Of a stretch of DNA of 38,685 nt, positions 38,685 to 38,685 are shown one piece after another. Position 1 is the first letter of the stretch. Each line of letters starts with the position of its first letter. The stretch is from an uncultured Oscillibacter sp. GTDB lineage: Bacteria > Bacillota > Clostridia > Oscillospirales > Oscillospiraceae. The stretch is taken from NCBI GenBank assembly GCA_900770295.1, contig CAAGJQ010000135.1, forward strand, positions 1 through 38,685. The letters run 5' to 3'. The notes beneath the pieces were generated by a model that saw only the letters and a program-made list of their open reading frames with translations, was not told where the DNA came from and ran no database searches. A program made the translations under genes and the position numbers.

Positions 38685-38685
38685 A

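Overview
The window is a gene-dense, GC-rich segment of a spore-forming, anaerobic Firmicute. A clostridial member of the Oscillospiraceae (Flavonifractor/Oscillibacter/Lawsonibacter-like) is the best guess; the genus cannot be fixed from sequence alone. The reasons are an Rnf ion-pumping ferredoxin:NAD+ oxidoreductase with the six-cysteine RnfB ending, an HrcA/CIRCE-controlled hrcA-grpE-dnaK-dnaJ cluster, a DnaK without the N-terminal insert of Gram-negative proteins, a spoVAC gene, several YitT proteins, and high GC with strong AGGAGG-type ribosome binding sites.

Layout. 1-3155: the end of an rnf operon (rnfD', G, E, A, B) closed by a strong terminator. 3311-9533: CIRCE-regulated heat-shock operon, then a PHP phosphoesterase and rpiB with its own promoter. 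9566-10612: a membrane-anchored TIM-barrel-like protein. 10664-13164 (minus): a MerR-led operon in which regulator, two small membrane proteins, a YbjQ protein and an MBL-fold hydrolase overlap end to start. 13214-16787: mutY, three small proteins, tdk and a PflA-like radical SAM protein. 16834-19161: hemW and a CmpB-type membrane protein with a coiled-coil tail. 19216-22291 (minus): two MATE exporters, the first split near its start codon by a 161 bp palindromic insertion. 22375-22904: solitary spoVAC. 22917-25046 (minus): a secreted GLUG-repeat/Big2 protein.

25367-33294: genes for a type IIA topoisomerase pair, a ParE/GyrB-like and a ParC/GyrA-like subunit, both on the plus strand. They are separated by a four-gene minus-strand lipoate unit (lplA-like, free-standing lipoyl-domain protein, lipA, lplA) and by a 263 bp element made of consecutive hairpins. 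33302-35536: YitT, LUD-domain and lipoprotein genes. 35553-36013: tRNA-Gly(GCC), then a hairpin-rich non-coding stretch containing a second copy of the tRNA 3' end. 36079-38423 (minus): a racemase-like protein, another YitT protein and a zinc-ribbon/helical/sigma-region-4 trio. 38466-38684: tRNA-Thr(UGU) and tRNA-Tyr(GUA).

The points most worth following are the self-contained lipoate unit whose only carrier is a 79-residue lipoyl domain, the repeated overlap junctions in the MerR operon where one protein's tail codes for the next gene's ribosome binding site and start, and the modular palindromic insertions, one of which has broken a MATE gene.
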